Assembly: GCA_001939945.1 (NCBI GenBank)
Contig: MOEB01000001.1
Location: 451,595-515,594 of the forward strand
Direction: 5' to 3'
Origin: Aerophototrophica crusticola
GTDB taxonomy: Bacteria > Pseudomonadota > Alphaproteobacteria > Azospirillales > Azospirillaceae
DNA length: 64,000 nucleotides
Position 1 is the stretch's first letter. The number at the start of each line of letters is the position of its first letter. A program made the position numbers and the translations under genes. Of the stretch, positions 26,160 to 34,701 are shown one piece after another. Under the pieces are notes generated by a model. It searched no databases, was not told the DNA's origin, and saw only the letters and a program-made list of their open reading frames with translations.

Positions 26160-26700
26160 ATGTCATCCCTGGCTTGACCCGGCGCTTTTGTATCCTGCCC
26201 GAGCCATCGCCCAGTAAAGGTTCAGCGGCAGCGGCCGGGAGGCCTCAGGGCAGCGAAGCCCGTTCCCGAGCGCGGGCCCCCGGCCGTCGTTCCCCGAAAC
26301 CCGGACAGTCGCCGGAGCCGCCAAGCGAGCTCGCATCGGCAAGGAGGGGTCATGTCGGGGGACCTGCTGTACGTCGGAGTGGACGTCTCCAAGGACCGGC
26401 TGGACGCGCGTGCCCGGCCCACGGGGGAGGCCCTCGCCGTCGCGCGCGACGGCGCGCTGGCGGTGCGGCTGTTGGCGCTCGGCCCGGCGCTGGTGGTACT
26501 GGATGCCATCGGCGAGTTTGAGATGGTAATGGCGGCCGGGCTGGCCGCGGCGGGGCTGCCGCTGGTGAACCCGCGCCAGGTGCTCGTCGCCGTCGCCCGA
26601 AAGCTCCTGCTCATCCTCAGGGACAAGACCTCATTGCAAACCACTTGACCGGCAAGACAGTCGATCGGGATTGGCCCATGCAGGGCACCGAACGCCCGTT
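26160..26700 (+). mobile_element. internally deleted IS110-family relic
   Basis: About 190 bp of gene-free sequence leads to a shortened IS110 transposase frame, with possible right-end remnant to about 26700. The IS110 family carries a non-coding left region of this kind that encodes its bridge RNA, so 26160-26340 may be a vestige of it. Element ends were not defined because IS110 elements lack terminal inverted repeats and target duplications. Confidence 0.45.
26352..26648 (+). pseudogene. IS110-family transposase, internal deletion
   Basis: 98-codon frame with a strong Shine-Dalgarno (AAGGAGG). Residues 6-76 match the N-terminal RuvC-like part of IS110 transposases: VGVDVSKDRLDA with Asp11, PALVVLDAIGEFE and LPLVNPRQV. 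From about residue 78 it jumps to VARKLLLILRDKT, which resembles the extreme C-terminus of the same family. Some 200 residues, including the later catalytic acids and the Ser-bearing domain, are missing, and the usual ATGGFE is altered. Certainly inactive as a transposase. Confidence 0.75.
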
Positions 26701-26805
26701 TTCCTTATCCTGTCATCCGCTGCCGCCCGTTGGCAAATCAGCTTTGCCAAGGCACCCGGGGTCAGTCCCGGGGTGACCTTCGGTATTTTGCACGTCCCAA
26801 AACAA

Positions 26806-26832
26806 AAAGGCCGCCCTTGCGGGGCGGCCTTT
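26806..26832 (-). terminator. Rho-independent terminator of rpmG
   Basis: AAAGGCCGCCC and GGGCGGCCTTT form an 11-bp stem with a short TTGCG-type loop, 24 bases after the rpmG stop. On the minus strand it is followed by TTTTTGTTTTGGG. Confidence 0.88.
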
Positions 26833-26855
26833 CGGACGAAGCGCGGCGGGGCCGC

Positions 26856-27023
26856 TTACTTCATCTTGGCTTCCTTGAACTCGACATGCTTGCGGGCGAC
26901 CGGGTCGTACTTGTTGAACGACAGCTTCTCGGTCGTCTTACGGGGGTTCTTCTTCTTCACGTAGAAGTACCCGGTGTCGGCGGTGCTGACGAGCTTGATC
27001 AGCACGGTGTTCTGCTTTGCCAT
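26856..27023 (-). CDS. rpmG: 50S ribosomal protein L33
   Basis: 55 residues, the normal length. It begins [20 protein letters not shown], continues [20 protein letters not shown] and ends VEFKEAKMK. It lacks the CxxC pairs, so it is the zinc-free form. A strong terminator follows. Upstream to 27233 no other gene was found, so the promoter should lie there. Confidence 0.96.
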   Translation of the reverse strand: MAKQNTVLIKLVSTADTGYFYVKKKNPRKTTEKLSFNKYDPVARKHVEFKEAKMK

Positions 27024-27233
27024 GATACGAGTCCTACCTGCGGCCTTACTTGGGCGGCCACAGCGTCATGCCAGGCCGTGAAACGAATCCGTACCGCATC
27101 CCTGCGGCGTAGCGCGGCAATCTAGCCATAAGCGCCCTGATGTCAAGGGCAATCCACCAGAAGGAGCCGTCCTGGCCTGCCGGTACGGCTCACGGCCGTG
27201 ACGACGGCGCCCGCCGTTTGAGAGGACACGAAA

Positions 27234-28793
27234 TCAGCGCTGCGCCATGCGGGTCCCGGACAGGGCCAGGGCGCGGGCGTACAGGTTGGGGTCGCCCAGC
27301 AGGGCCTTGGCGATGTCCACGTCCAGCTCGGGCGCGTGCTCCTTGTAAGGGCAGGCGCCGCGCAATTCGGTCAGCGCCGCCTCATCCTCCGGGGCCCGCA
27401 TGCGCCACAAGGCGAGCGTGGAGGGCGGGACGGTGCCGCCGGCCTTCAGCACCTGGAAGGCCTGCTCGGGCGTCGCCACGTCGTTGCTGGTGCAGATGGT
27501 GGGCTGCACCCCCTGGCGGTGCAGGGTATAGCCGCTGGGGGCATAGATGCGCGCCCAGGTCAGGAACAGCTCACCCTGGTTCGGCAGGGTGGTCACGGTC
27601 TGTACGCTGCCCTTGCCATAGGAAGAGGCGCCCACCAGCACGGCCCGCCCCGAATCCTGCAACGAGGCGGCCACGATCTCCGCCGCGGAGGCGCTGCGGC
27701 CATCCACCAGCACCACCATGGGCTTGCCATCCAGGATGTCGTCCGGCTTGGCATCCCATTGCTGCAGGCTGGCGGGGTTGCGGCCACGGGTGGTGATGAT
27801 CCGACCCTCGCGCACGAACAGGTCGGCCACGGCCACCGCCTGATCGAGCTTGCCGCCGGGGTTGCCCCGCAGGTCCAGGACATAGCCCTTGGCCGACGGC
27901 CCAAGCTGCTGCGCCAGCCGGGCCGCGGCGGCACGCAGGGTGGTCTCCGTCGCGGCGTTGAAGCGGTCCACCCGCAGCACGCCGACCCCGTCGGTGATCC
28001 GCGCCTCCACCGTGGTGGGCACCACATGGGCCCGGCGGACGGAGACCTTGCGGGTGTGGTTGGCCACGGGCCCCACCGTCAGCAGCACGGAGGTGCCCTC
28101 CATGCCGCGCAGGCGGTTGCCGACGGCATCCTGCTCCAGCCCCGCGGTGGAAGTGCCGTCAATGGCGTAGATGCGCTCCCCGATCACCAGCCCGGCCTTC
28201 TCCGCCGGCCCGTCGGGTTGGATCGCGGCGATCTCCGGGATGTTGCCGGCATAGCGGATGCTGATGCCGACGCCGCCATAGCCTTCCCGCTGCGACCGCT
28301 CCGCCCCGGCTTGGCGGGCGTCGGTATAGCGGGAATAGGGGTCAAGGTCGGACACCATGGCCGTGAAGAAATGGCTGTACAGCTCATCCCGGCCCATCCC
28401 GCCCAGCTTGGGGGAAAGGGGGCGCAGCTTCTCCAGCACCTTGGCCGTGGCCTGGGCCCAGTCCTGCGGGTCGTTGCCGTCGGGTAGGGCCATCTCGCCC
28501 AGGGACAGGTTGCCGACTTTAGCAACCAGCTTGTCCTTGCCCAGGCCCAGGCTCAGCCCCGGCTCCACCTCCGCCAGCCCGCGCAGCCCGTCCACCATCA
28601 GCCGGCGCAGGTCGGGTGGGTCCAGGTACACGTCGGCGATCTGGGTGTAGGCGACGGTGAACAGCCGCTCACCCGGCAGCCGTTCCAGCGCCCCACGCCC
28701 TTCCTGCGCCACAGCCGGGGGTGTCCAGGCCATGCCCCCGCCACCAAGGGCCAGGGCGACAGCCAGGGCAAGGGGGGCGAGGCGCTTGGGCAT
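27234..28793 (-). CDS. S41 family carboxyl-terminal processing protease
   Basis: 519 residues. Signal peptide (MPKRLAPLALAVALALGG...AVAQE, about 1-30), helical N-domain, PDZ (GVGISIRYAGNIPEIAAI, about 170-260) and S41 catalytic domain. The Ser is in DGRSASAAEIVAAS and the Lys in SSYGKGSVQ, the usual Ser-Lys dyad. It probably acts in the periplasm on C-terminal tails of envelope proteins. The gene stands alone, with rpmG about 210 bp downstream and rnr 275 bp upstream. Confidence 0.92.
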   Translation of the reverse strand: MPKRLAPLALAVALALGGGGMAWTPPAVAQEGRGALERLPGERLFTVAYTQIADVYLDPPDLRRLMVDGLRGLAEVEPGLSLGLGKDKLVAKVGNLSLGEMALPDGNDPQDWAQATAKVLEKLRPLSPKLGGMGRDELYSHFFTAMVSDLDPYSRYTDARQAGAERSQREGYGGVGISIRYAGNIPEIAAIQPDGPAEKAGLVIGERIYAIDGTSTAGLEQDAVGNRLRGMEGTSVLLTVGPVANHTRKVSVRRAHVVPTTVEARITDGVGVLRVDRFNAATETTLRAAAARLAQQLGPSAKGYVLDLRGNPGGKLDQAVAVADLFVREGRIITTRGRNPASLQQWDAKPDDILDGKPMVVLVDGRSASAAEIVAASLQDSGRAVLVGASSYGKGSVQTVTTLPNQGELFLTWARIYAPSGYTLHRQGVQPTICTSNDVATPEQAFQVLKAGGTVPPSTLALWRMRAPEDEAALTELRGACPYKEHAPELDVDIAKALLGDPNLYARALALSGTRMAQR

Positions 28794-29068
28794 TGGCGAT
28801 CCCTGTCAGTCGGCGGTCCCGCCCGCCAAGGCGGGCCGGGGGAGGGGAAGGGTCCGGGGCAGGTCTACGTCGCGCATGGGGGGACTCTGCACAATCCGCA
28901 TGGCTGGGTAAAGGCCCTGGGAGGGTAGGGCCTACCCCGTCTGGCTGGTGCCATTTCCAGCGCACTGGAATCGGCCCCAGCTCTTCGGGGTCCTCAATCG
29001 CCCCCGGCTCGGGGGCCGGGGCAGGCTCCGCCGCACCCGCGGCTGGGCTCACGCGACCGGGAACCGCA

Positions 29069-31357
29069 CTATCGCCGCCGCCGGGGCGGCTTGGGCGCGT
29101 CCAGGGACCCCCCTTCCGAGAAATTCCGGTCCCGGTCCCGGCCGCGGCGCGGCATGGTCATCCGCGCCCCGCCGCGGCCGGGGGGCAAATCCGCCCCGTC
29201 CTCGTCCAGCAGGCGGAACACCATGCTGCCGGCGATGGGGTCCGCCTCCACCAGCCGCACCTTGACCCGGGAGCCCAACCGGAACACCCGCCGGGACCGC
29301 CGGCCAACCAGGGCGTGGTTGGCCTCGTCATGGTCATAGAAGTCCTCGGGCAGGCTGGAGACGGGCACCAGCCCGTCCGCCCCCGTCTCGTCCAACGTGA
29401 CGAACAGGCCGAAATGGGTGACGCCGCCGATCTTGCCGCTGAACATCCCGCCCACCCGGTCAGCCAGGTATGCGGCGATGTAGCGGTTCATGCTGTCCCG
29501 TTCGGCCTCCGCCGCACGGCGCTCGGTCAAGCTGATATGTTCGCCGATCTTGTCCAGGGTGGCGGCCTCATGGTCGTCCAGCCCGCCATCACCCAGGCGA
29601 TAGGACCGCACCAGCGACCGGTGCACCAGCAGGTCGGCATAGCGCCGGATCGGGCTGGTGAAGTGGGCGTAGCGGGTGAGCGCCAGGCCGAAATGGCCGA
29701 TGTTCTCCGGCTGGTACACCGCCTGGGCCTGGCTGCGCAGGATGACCGTGCTGATCAGTTCGGACTCTGGCGTGTCCCTGGCCTTGTCGAGGATGTTGGT
29801 GAAGGCGATGGGCTTCAGCACCTGCCCCTTGGCCAGATTGTAGCCGAAGGTCTTCAGGAACTCCCGCAGCGGCTCCAGCTTGTCCCGCGCGGGCTCGGCA
29901 TGGACGCGGTACATGCAGGGCGCGTGCCTGGCCTCCAGGGCCTCCGCTGCGGCCACGTTGGCGGCGATCATGAACTCCTCGATCAGGCGGTGGCTGTCCA
30001 GCCGCTCCCGCACGCCGATCTCGGCCACCTTGCCGTCCGGGGTCAGGCGCACCTTGCGCTCCGGCAGGTCCAGTTCCAGGGTGCCCCGCTTCTGCCGCGC
30101 CTTGGCCAGCACGTCATAGGCGCCGTAGAGCGGCCGGATCACGGTATCCAGCAGGGGCCCTGTGGTCTCATCCGGTTGCCCGTCATGGGCAGCCTGCGCC
30201 TGCTCATAGGTCAGCCGGGCGGCGGAGCGCATCAGCCCGCGCACGAACTTGTGGCGCTTCAGGTTGCCCTTGGCGTCGATCCACAAATGCACGGCCAGGC
30301 AGGCCCGGTTCACCTTGGGCTTCAGGCTGCACAGCTCATTGGACAGGGCTTCCGGCAGCATGGGCACGACCCGGTCGGGGAAGTAGCAGCTGTTGCCCCG
30401 CTCATAGGCCGCCCGGTCCAGGGCGGAGCCGGGCCGCACATAGAAGCTGACGTCGGCGATGGCCACCAGCAGGTGCCAGCCGCCCTTGTTCTCCGGGTCC
30501 GTGTCCGGCTCGGCGAAGACGGCGTCGTCGAAGTCCCGCGCGTCCGCCCCGTCGATGGTGACCAGGGGGAAGTCGCGCAGGTCCGTGCGCCCTTCCAGCG
30601 TCGGCTCCTCCGCCCGCTCCGCCTCTTCGATGGCGGCCTTGGGGAAGACGGTAGGGATGCCGTTCTGGTGGATGGCGATCAGGCTGATGGCCTTGGGCTC
30701 CTCCACCCCGCCCAGCCGCTCCACCACCCTTGCCTGCTTCAGCCCGTGGCGGGAGGAGGGCAGCAGCTCCGCCACCACCAGCTCACCCGGCCGGGCGCCC
30801 TCGCTGTTCTGGGGCATGATGACCAGTTCGGCCTTGGCCTTGCGGTCGGCGGGGCGTAGGCGGCCACCGTCGCGGCCCAGCTCATACACGCCCACCACCC
30901 GGGCAGTCTCGTTGCCGCCCAGCTTCTTGATGGTGCGGCCCTCATAGAGGGTGTCTTCCACCCGGGCCAGCCGGGCCAGCACCCGGTCGCCCACGGCCAG
31001 GGCCGGGTTGCCCCGCCGCTCCGGCTGCATGACGATGCGGGGTGGTTCGTTCTCCTCGTCCGTCCAGTTGGTGGGCCGGGCCAGCACCTCCCCGTCCGGG
31101 TCGATGTCGGTGATGATGAGGACACCCACCTCCGGCAGTGCCGCGGGAACGGAGACGCGGCGCTGTCCGCCCTTCTCGATGGACCCGTCCGCCTCAAGCT
31201 CCCGCAGCAAATGCTTCAGCAGGGCGCGGTTGTCCCCTGTGATGTGGAAGGCCCGGGCGATTTCCCGCTTGCCCACGGGAAAGGGGCTCTCCCGGATGAA
31301 TTCCAGGACCTGCTCCCGGCTGGGGAAGGGGGCTTCTTTCTTCTTTGGCGCGGTCAA
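29069..31357 (-). CDS. rnr: ribonuclease R
   Basis: 762-residue processive 3'-5' exoribonuclease. N-terminal helix-turn-helix (VLEFIRESPFPVGKREIARA), cold-shock domains, the RNB catalytic core with DGADARDFDDAVF, and a C-terminal S1 domain (THFGLFVTLDETGADG). The tail is Arg-rich. The TTG start at 31357 is inferred (MTAPKKKEAPFP): it gives the usual family length and avoids overlap with the PIN-domain gene, which the ATG-initiated frame would run through. Confidence 0.93.
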   Translation of the reverse strand: MTAPKKKEAPFPSREQVLEFIRESPFPVGKREIARAFHITGDNRALLKHLLRELEADGSIEKGGQRRVSVPAALPEVGVLIITDIDPDGEVLARPTNWTDEENEPPRIVMQPERRGNPALAVGDRVLARLARVEDTLYEGRTIKKLGGNETARVVGVYELGRDGGRLRPADRKAKAELVIMPQNSEGARPGELVVAELLPSSRHGLKQARVVERLGGVEEPKAISLIAIHQNGIPTVFPKAAIEEAERAEEPTLEGRTDLRDFPLVTIDGADARDFDDAVFAEPDTDPENKGGWHLLVAIADVSFYVRPGSALDRAAYERGNSCYFPDRVVPMLPEALSNELCSLKPKVNRACLAVHLWIDAKGNLKRHKFVRGLMRSAARLTYEQAQAAHDGQPDETTGPLLDTVIRPLYGAYDVLAKARQKRGTLELDLPERKVRLTPDGKVAEIGVRERLDSHRLIEEFMIAANVAAAEALEARHAPCMYRVHAEPARDKLEPLREFLKTFGYNLAKGQVLKPIAFTNILDKARDTPESELISTVILRSQAQAVYQPENIGHFGLALTRYAHFTSPIRRYADLLVHRSLVRSYRLGDGGLDDHEAATLDKIGEHISLTERRAAEAERDSMNRYIAAYLADRVGGMFSGKIGGVTHFGLFVTLDETGADGLVPVSSLPEDFYDHDEANHALVGRRSRRVFRLGSRVKVRLVEADPIAGSMVFRLLDEDGADLPPGRGGARMTMPRRGRDRDRNFSEGGSLDAPKPPRRRR

Positions 31358-31440
31358 CGGGCGATCCGTGGTTGCGTGTCGGGGACGGTTGCTCCTGACA
31401 GCTATAACGGATGCGGGGGCGCCCCGTCGCGGGGAATGGC

Positions 31441-31845
31441 TCAATGCGGCCGGAATGCGGGGGCCAGGTCTGTGCGGCGGAAGTCGTTGCCCTTGTACAG
31501 CAGGGGGATGCGGCGGGACCGGGCCAGGGCATAGGCGGCGCAGTCCCCCATGTTCAGCGCCGCGGGGTGCCGGCCCTTGCCGAAGCGGCGGAACGCGTCC
31601 TGGGCCTCCCGCACGTCCGCAAGCCCGAACGGCACCATGGCCACGCCGAATTCGGCGATGAACCGTTCCAGGATGTCCGGCATGCCCCCGCTGCCCTGCC
31701 TGCCGGTCAGGACCATTGCGCATTCATGCAGGTTCACCGCCGACATGCACACGCCACGGGCGGTCCGGACCAAGTCGAGGAAATGGTCTTCCTCAGGCTC
31801 CAGCAACAGGATCGCCAGCACCGCGGACGTGTCGATGGCAATCAT
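31441..31845 (-). CDS. PIN-domain toxin, VapC type
   Basis: 134 residues. PIN ribonuclease with acidic residues in the expected places: Asp5 in IAIDTSAVLAIL, Glu in AVNLHECAMVL, and Asp in LNMGDCAAYALA. VapC toxins cut tRNA or rRNA. Its ATG overlaps the stop of the upstream gene by 4 bp (ATGA), the usual antitoxin-toxin coupling. The partner is not a standard VapB. Confidence 0.9.
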   Translation of the reverse strand: MIAIDTSAVLAILLLEPEEDHFLDLVRTARGVCMSAVNLHECAMVLTGRQGSGGMPDILERFIAEFGVAMVPFGLADVREAQDAFRRFGKGRHPAALNMGDCAAYALARSRRIPLLYKGNDFRRTDLAPAFRPH

Positions 31846-32213
31846 GCCGGCAGGCCGTCGTCACCATAAAGCGTATCGGCCTGGCCGCTGCCGATACCGG
31901 GATAAAGGCCCGCTTGTTCCCGCAGGAAGGCCTGGAACTGTCGCTTCCGCGCGTCTCCCTCGGCCCGCTCGTCCGGGGTTAGCTCCTGCCGCCGGACCCC
32001 GCCGGCATGGAACTCCAGGCCCAACTCCTCGAACTTGTCGCGGATGGACCGCACCGCCTCTGGCCAGTGCCCCGCCGGGTCGCGGCTTTCCTCCACGGCC
32101 AAGACCACCTCCTCCGGCACCGCCGTCAGGAAGGTGATATGGCCGGGGTCGTAGCCCAGCAGGGCTCTGGCAGCCCGAAGCTGCTCGCCGGACAGGGGGA
32201 TGCGTGTCGCCAT
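31842..32213 (-). CDS. putative antitoxin with XRE-like helix-turn-helix
   Basis: 123 residues. The N-terminus (SGEQLRAARALLGYDPGH to about residue 42) resembles short XRE-type repressors of alphaproteobacteria (normally ARALLGWSQxDLA). A segment GLEFHAGGVRRQEL recalls their C-terminal strand. Residues 80-123 form an acidic tail that could wrap the toxin. No AbrB, Phd or RHH fold typical of VapB is apparent. First gene of the pair, 4-bp overlap with the PIN toxin. The antitoxin role is inferred from position. Confidence 0.7.
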   Translation of the reverse strand: MATRIPLSGEQLRAARALLGYDPGHITFLTAVPEEVVLAVEESRDPAGHWPEAVRSIRDKFEELGLEFHAGGVRRQELTPDERAEGDARKRQFQAFLREQAGLYPGIGSGQADTLYGDDGLPA

Positions 32214-32273
32214 GGCCGTACTCTAGCAAAGCGGGTGCGCGAGGCAAGGGGCACGCCGCGCACCCGCAAACCG

Positions 32274-33671
32274 TCAGGCCACCCGCACCCCCTCCCGAAC
32301 CAGCCAGTCCGCCGTGTCGTCCAGCGCCTTGCCGAAGCGGGCCAGCAGCTCGTCCAGCTCGCCTTCGTTGATGACCAGGGGCGGGCTGAAGCCCACCGTG
32401 TCGCCGATGGGGCGCAGGATGGCGCCGTGCTGGTGGGCGAAGGCGACCAGCTTGCCGGCCACGTTCAGCTTCGGGTCGAAGGGCTGCTTGGTGGCCTTGT
32501 CCGCCACCAGCTCCACCCCGGCGATCAGGCCGACGCCGCGCACCTCCCCCACCAGCGGGTGGTCCAGGTACCGGCGCAGGGTGCCCTGCATGCGGGGGGA
32601 CAGGTCGCGCACCCGGGCGACGATGTCCCGCTCCTCATAGATCTTCAGGGTCTCCAGGGCGACGGCGCAGCTCACGGGGTGGCCGCCATAGGTGAAACCG
32701 TGGCCGAAGACACCGATCTTCTCCGACTCCGCCACGCAGGCCTTATAGATGGCGTCGGACACCAGCACCGCCGACAGGGGCAGGTAGGCGGAGGTGAGCG
32801 CCTTGGCCGACGTCAGGATGTCCGGCCGCATGCCATAGGTCTGGCTGCCCCACATGTTGCCGGTCCGGCCATAGCCGCAGATCACCTCATCCGCCACCAA
32901 CAGCACGTCGTACTTGGCCAGGACCGCCTGGACCTTCTCAAAGTACGTCGCGGGCGGGGGGATCACGCCGCCCGCGCCCATCACGGGCTCCGCGAAGAAA
33001 GCGGCCACCGTCTCCGGCCCCTCCCGCAGGATCAGGGCTTCCAGATTGTCGGCGAGCCGGGTGGCGAACTGCTCCTCCGTCTCCCCGTCCTGGCCGAAGC
33101 GGTAATAGTGGGGGCAGTCCGTGTGCAGCACCCGGGCGATGGGCAGGTCGAAGTCGCGGTGGCAGTTGGGCAGGCCCGTCAGGCTGGCCGCCGCCACGGT
33201 AACGCCGTGATAGGCCTTGGTCCGGGCGATGATCTTCTTCTTCTCCGGCCGGCCCAGGGCGTTGTTGTAGTACCAGACCAGCTTTATGGCCGTATCGTTG
33301 GCCTCCGACCCCGAACAGGCAAAGAAGGCCTTGCTCATGGGCACGGGCGCCAGGGCCACCAGCTTCTCCGCCAGGTCGATGGCGGGCTCATGCGACTTGT
33401 GGGCGAAGGCGTGATAGAAGGGCAGCTTGCGCATCTGCGCGATGGCGGCATCCACCAGCCGCGGCTCGTCGAAGCCCAGCGAGGTGCACCACAGGCCGGC
33501 CACGCCCTCGATGTAGCTCTTGCCGGTGTCGTCCGTGACGGTCACGCCCTTGCCGCCGCTGATCACCAGCGGGCCGACGCTCTCATGCGCCTTGGCGTTC
33601 GTGTAGGGGTGCAGGTGATAGGCGATGTCGCGGCTCGCGGCCGAATTGCCAAGGTGCGCAGGGGCTTGCAT
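32274..33671 (-). CDS. class III omega-aminotransferase (amine/polyamine-pyruvate type)
   Basis: 465 residues, fold type I PLP enzyme. The PLP lysine is in TSAKALTSAYLP; GVAGLWCTSLG, ACSGSEANDTAIKL, KAYHGVTVAAAS and VADEVICGYGRTG are family motifs. The closest functional types are putrescine/taurine/beta-alanine:pyruvate aminotransferases. With agmatine deiminase and a PuuC-like dehydrogenase elsewhere in the window it may serve polyamine breakdown, but exact substrate is not readable. Confidence 0.88.
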   Translation of the reverse strand: MQAPAHLGNSAASRDIAYHLHPYTNAKAHESVGPLVISGGKGVTVTDDTGKSYIEGVAGLWCTSLGFDEPRLVDAAIAQMRKLPFYHAFAHKSHEPAIDLAEKLVALAPVPMSKAFFACSGSEANDTAIKLVWYYNNALGRPEKKKIIARTKAYHGVTVAAASLTGLPNCHRDFDLPIARVLHTDCPHYYRFGQDGETEEQFATRLADNLEALILREGPETVAAFFAEPVMGAGGVIPPPATYFEKVQAVLAKYDVLLVADEVICGYGRTGNMWGSQTYGMRPDILTSAKALTSAYLPLSAVLVSDAIYKACVAESEKIGVFGHGFTYGGHPVSCAVALETLKIYEERDIVARVRDLSPRMQGTLRRYLDHPLVGEVRGVGLIAGVELVADKATKQPFDPKLNVAGKLVAFAHQHGAILRPIGDTVGFSPPLVINEGELDELLARFGKALDDTADWLVREGVRVA

Positions 33672-33850
33672 GGCGGTGCGTCCCGTCCCAAGGATCGTTT
33701 CTTCTCTGCCCCGCAGGATGCGCCGCCCCGCCCCCGCCGGGCAAGGGGGCGGATGGCATGGCTGTATAGACAGGGTATGGGGCTGGTCGCCGGGCCATCA
33801 TTGATTTACGCCGGGGTACGGGCCACAATGGCTGCCGTGGGGACCCGCTC

Positions 33851-34141
33851 ATGAAGACTGTTTTCCATGACCGGCATGAAGAACGCGACTACCGCAAGGC
33901 ACTGATCCTGGCGGACCAGTTGCGGCGCGACGCGTCGCTGGTCGCCAACGCCAAGCGGCACGTGGAACGCTTCATGGCGAACGATCCCCATATGGCCCGG
34001 TACACGGCCCTCTGGCGTGACCTGCTGGATCTGCCAGCCCATGAGATTGCTGCCGCCCTCGTTGAGGACACCCCCCGCGGCGCCCTGATCCGCGAGACAA
34101 GGCCCGCCTTCTACGGGGAAGCGCAAGACGCCGCTGAGTGA
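33851..34141 (+). CDS. small protein paired with a DUF6036-type nucleotidyltransferase (candidate antitoxin)
   Basis: 96 residues, charged and helical, beginning MKTVFHDRHEERDYRKALIL. No DNA-binding motif recognised. Its TGA overlaps the next gene's ATG (TGATG), so the two are translationally coupled. Base composition is a little less GC-rich than neighbouring housekeeping genes. An antitoxin or partner role is inferred only from this arrangement. Confidence 0.6.
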   Translation: MKTVFHDRHEERDYRKALILADQLRRDASLVANAKRHVERFMANDPHMARYTALWRDLLDLPAHEIAAALVEDTPRGALIRETRPAFYGEAQDAAE

Positions 34142-34683
34142 TGCTCAACCGGGAAAAGATCCATCATATCTTGCGGGCCGCAGCTACGCTCACCGGTCAG
34201 GCAAGCTTCGTCATGGTCGGCAGCGGGGCGATGATCCTGAACGCGCGGACTCTCCCCGCGACGATGATGCTGACGCCGGAGGTCGATATCTACGCGCCGC
34301 ACGCTGATGACGTGGAACTGGTGTCAGAGATCATCGACGGCAGCCTCGGCAGGGATAGTCCCTTCCACGCCCGGTTTGGATACTTCTGCGATGGGGTGAG
34401 CCCGACGACGGCGATCCTTCCGGCCGGATGGGAAGCTCGGCAGAAGACACATCTGACACCGGATGACATCAGGGTCGTGTGCCCTGAGAATGATGATGTT
34501 GCCCTGTCGAAGTTGTGCGCCTGGCGAGAGAAGGACATCGACTGGCTGAAGGTGGCGGCCCGGTCAGGCCTGATCCGGGTGGAGAAGATGGCCGAAAGGC
34601 TGACAGACCTGCCGATAAAGGCACCAGCCCTGCCGGTGTTGCTCGACCGACTGGCAAGCATCAAGGCCGCCACCGGGCGATAA
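34141..34683 (+). CDS. DUF6036-like nucleotidyltransferase-fold protein
   Basis: 180 residues. FVMVGSGAMILN and the later TPEVDIYAPHADD fit the glycine-serine plus acidic motif of minimal nucleotidyltransferases (GSxA...DID), as seen in AbiEii/DUF6036 proteins. VALSKLCAWREKDIDWL matches the K/D helix typical there. Such proteins are often toxins of type IV-like pairs. The ATG at 34141 is preferred to the GTG one codon earlier. Function is not proven by sequence. Confidence 0.65.
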   Translation: MLNREKIHHILRAAATLTGQASFVMVGSGAMILNARTLPATMMLTPEVDIYAPHADDVELVSEIIDGSLGRDSPFHARFGYFCDGVSPTTAILPAGWEARQKTHLTPDDIRVVCPENDDVALSKLCAWREKDIDWLKVAARSGLIRVEKMAERLTDLPIKAPALPVLLDRLASIKAATGR

Positions 34684-34701
34684 GAGCCGGCTAGTCACCG
34701 G

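Noticed and set aside
24541-26166. 541-aa minus-strand frame
   Set aside because: Shadow of gatA.
26701-26855. Possible extra small gene between the IS110 relic and rpmG
   Set aside because: Frames there are short and overlap the rpmG terminator; nothing conserved was seen.
28669-29052. 127-aa minus-strand frame starting 16 bp after rnr
   Set aside because: First about 40 residues (Pro/Glu-rich) look faintly coding, but it then runs out of frame into the S41 protease leader region. Not enough support to call a gene.
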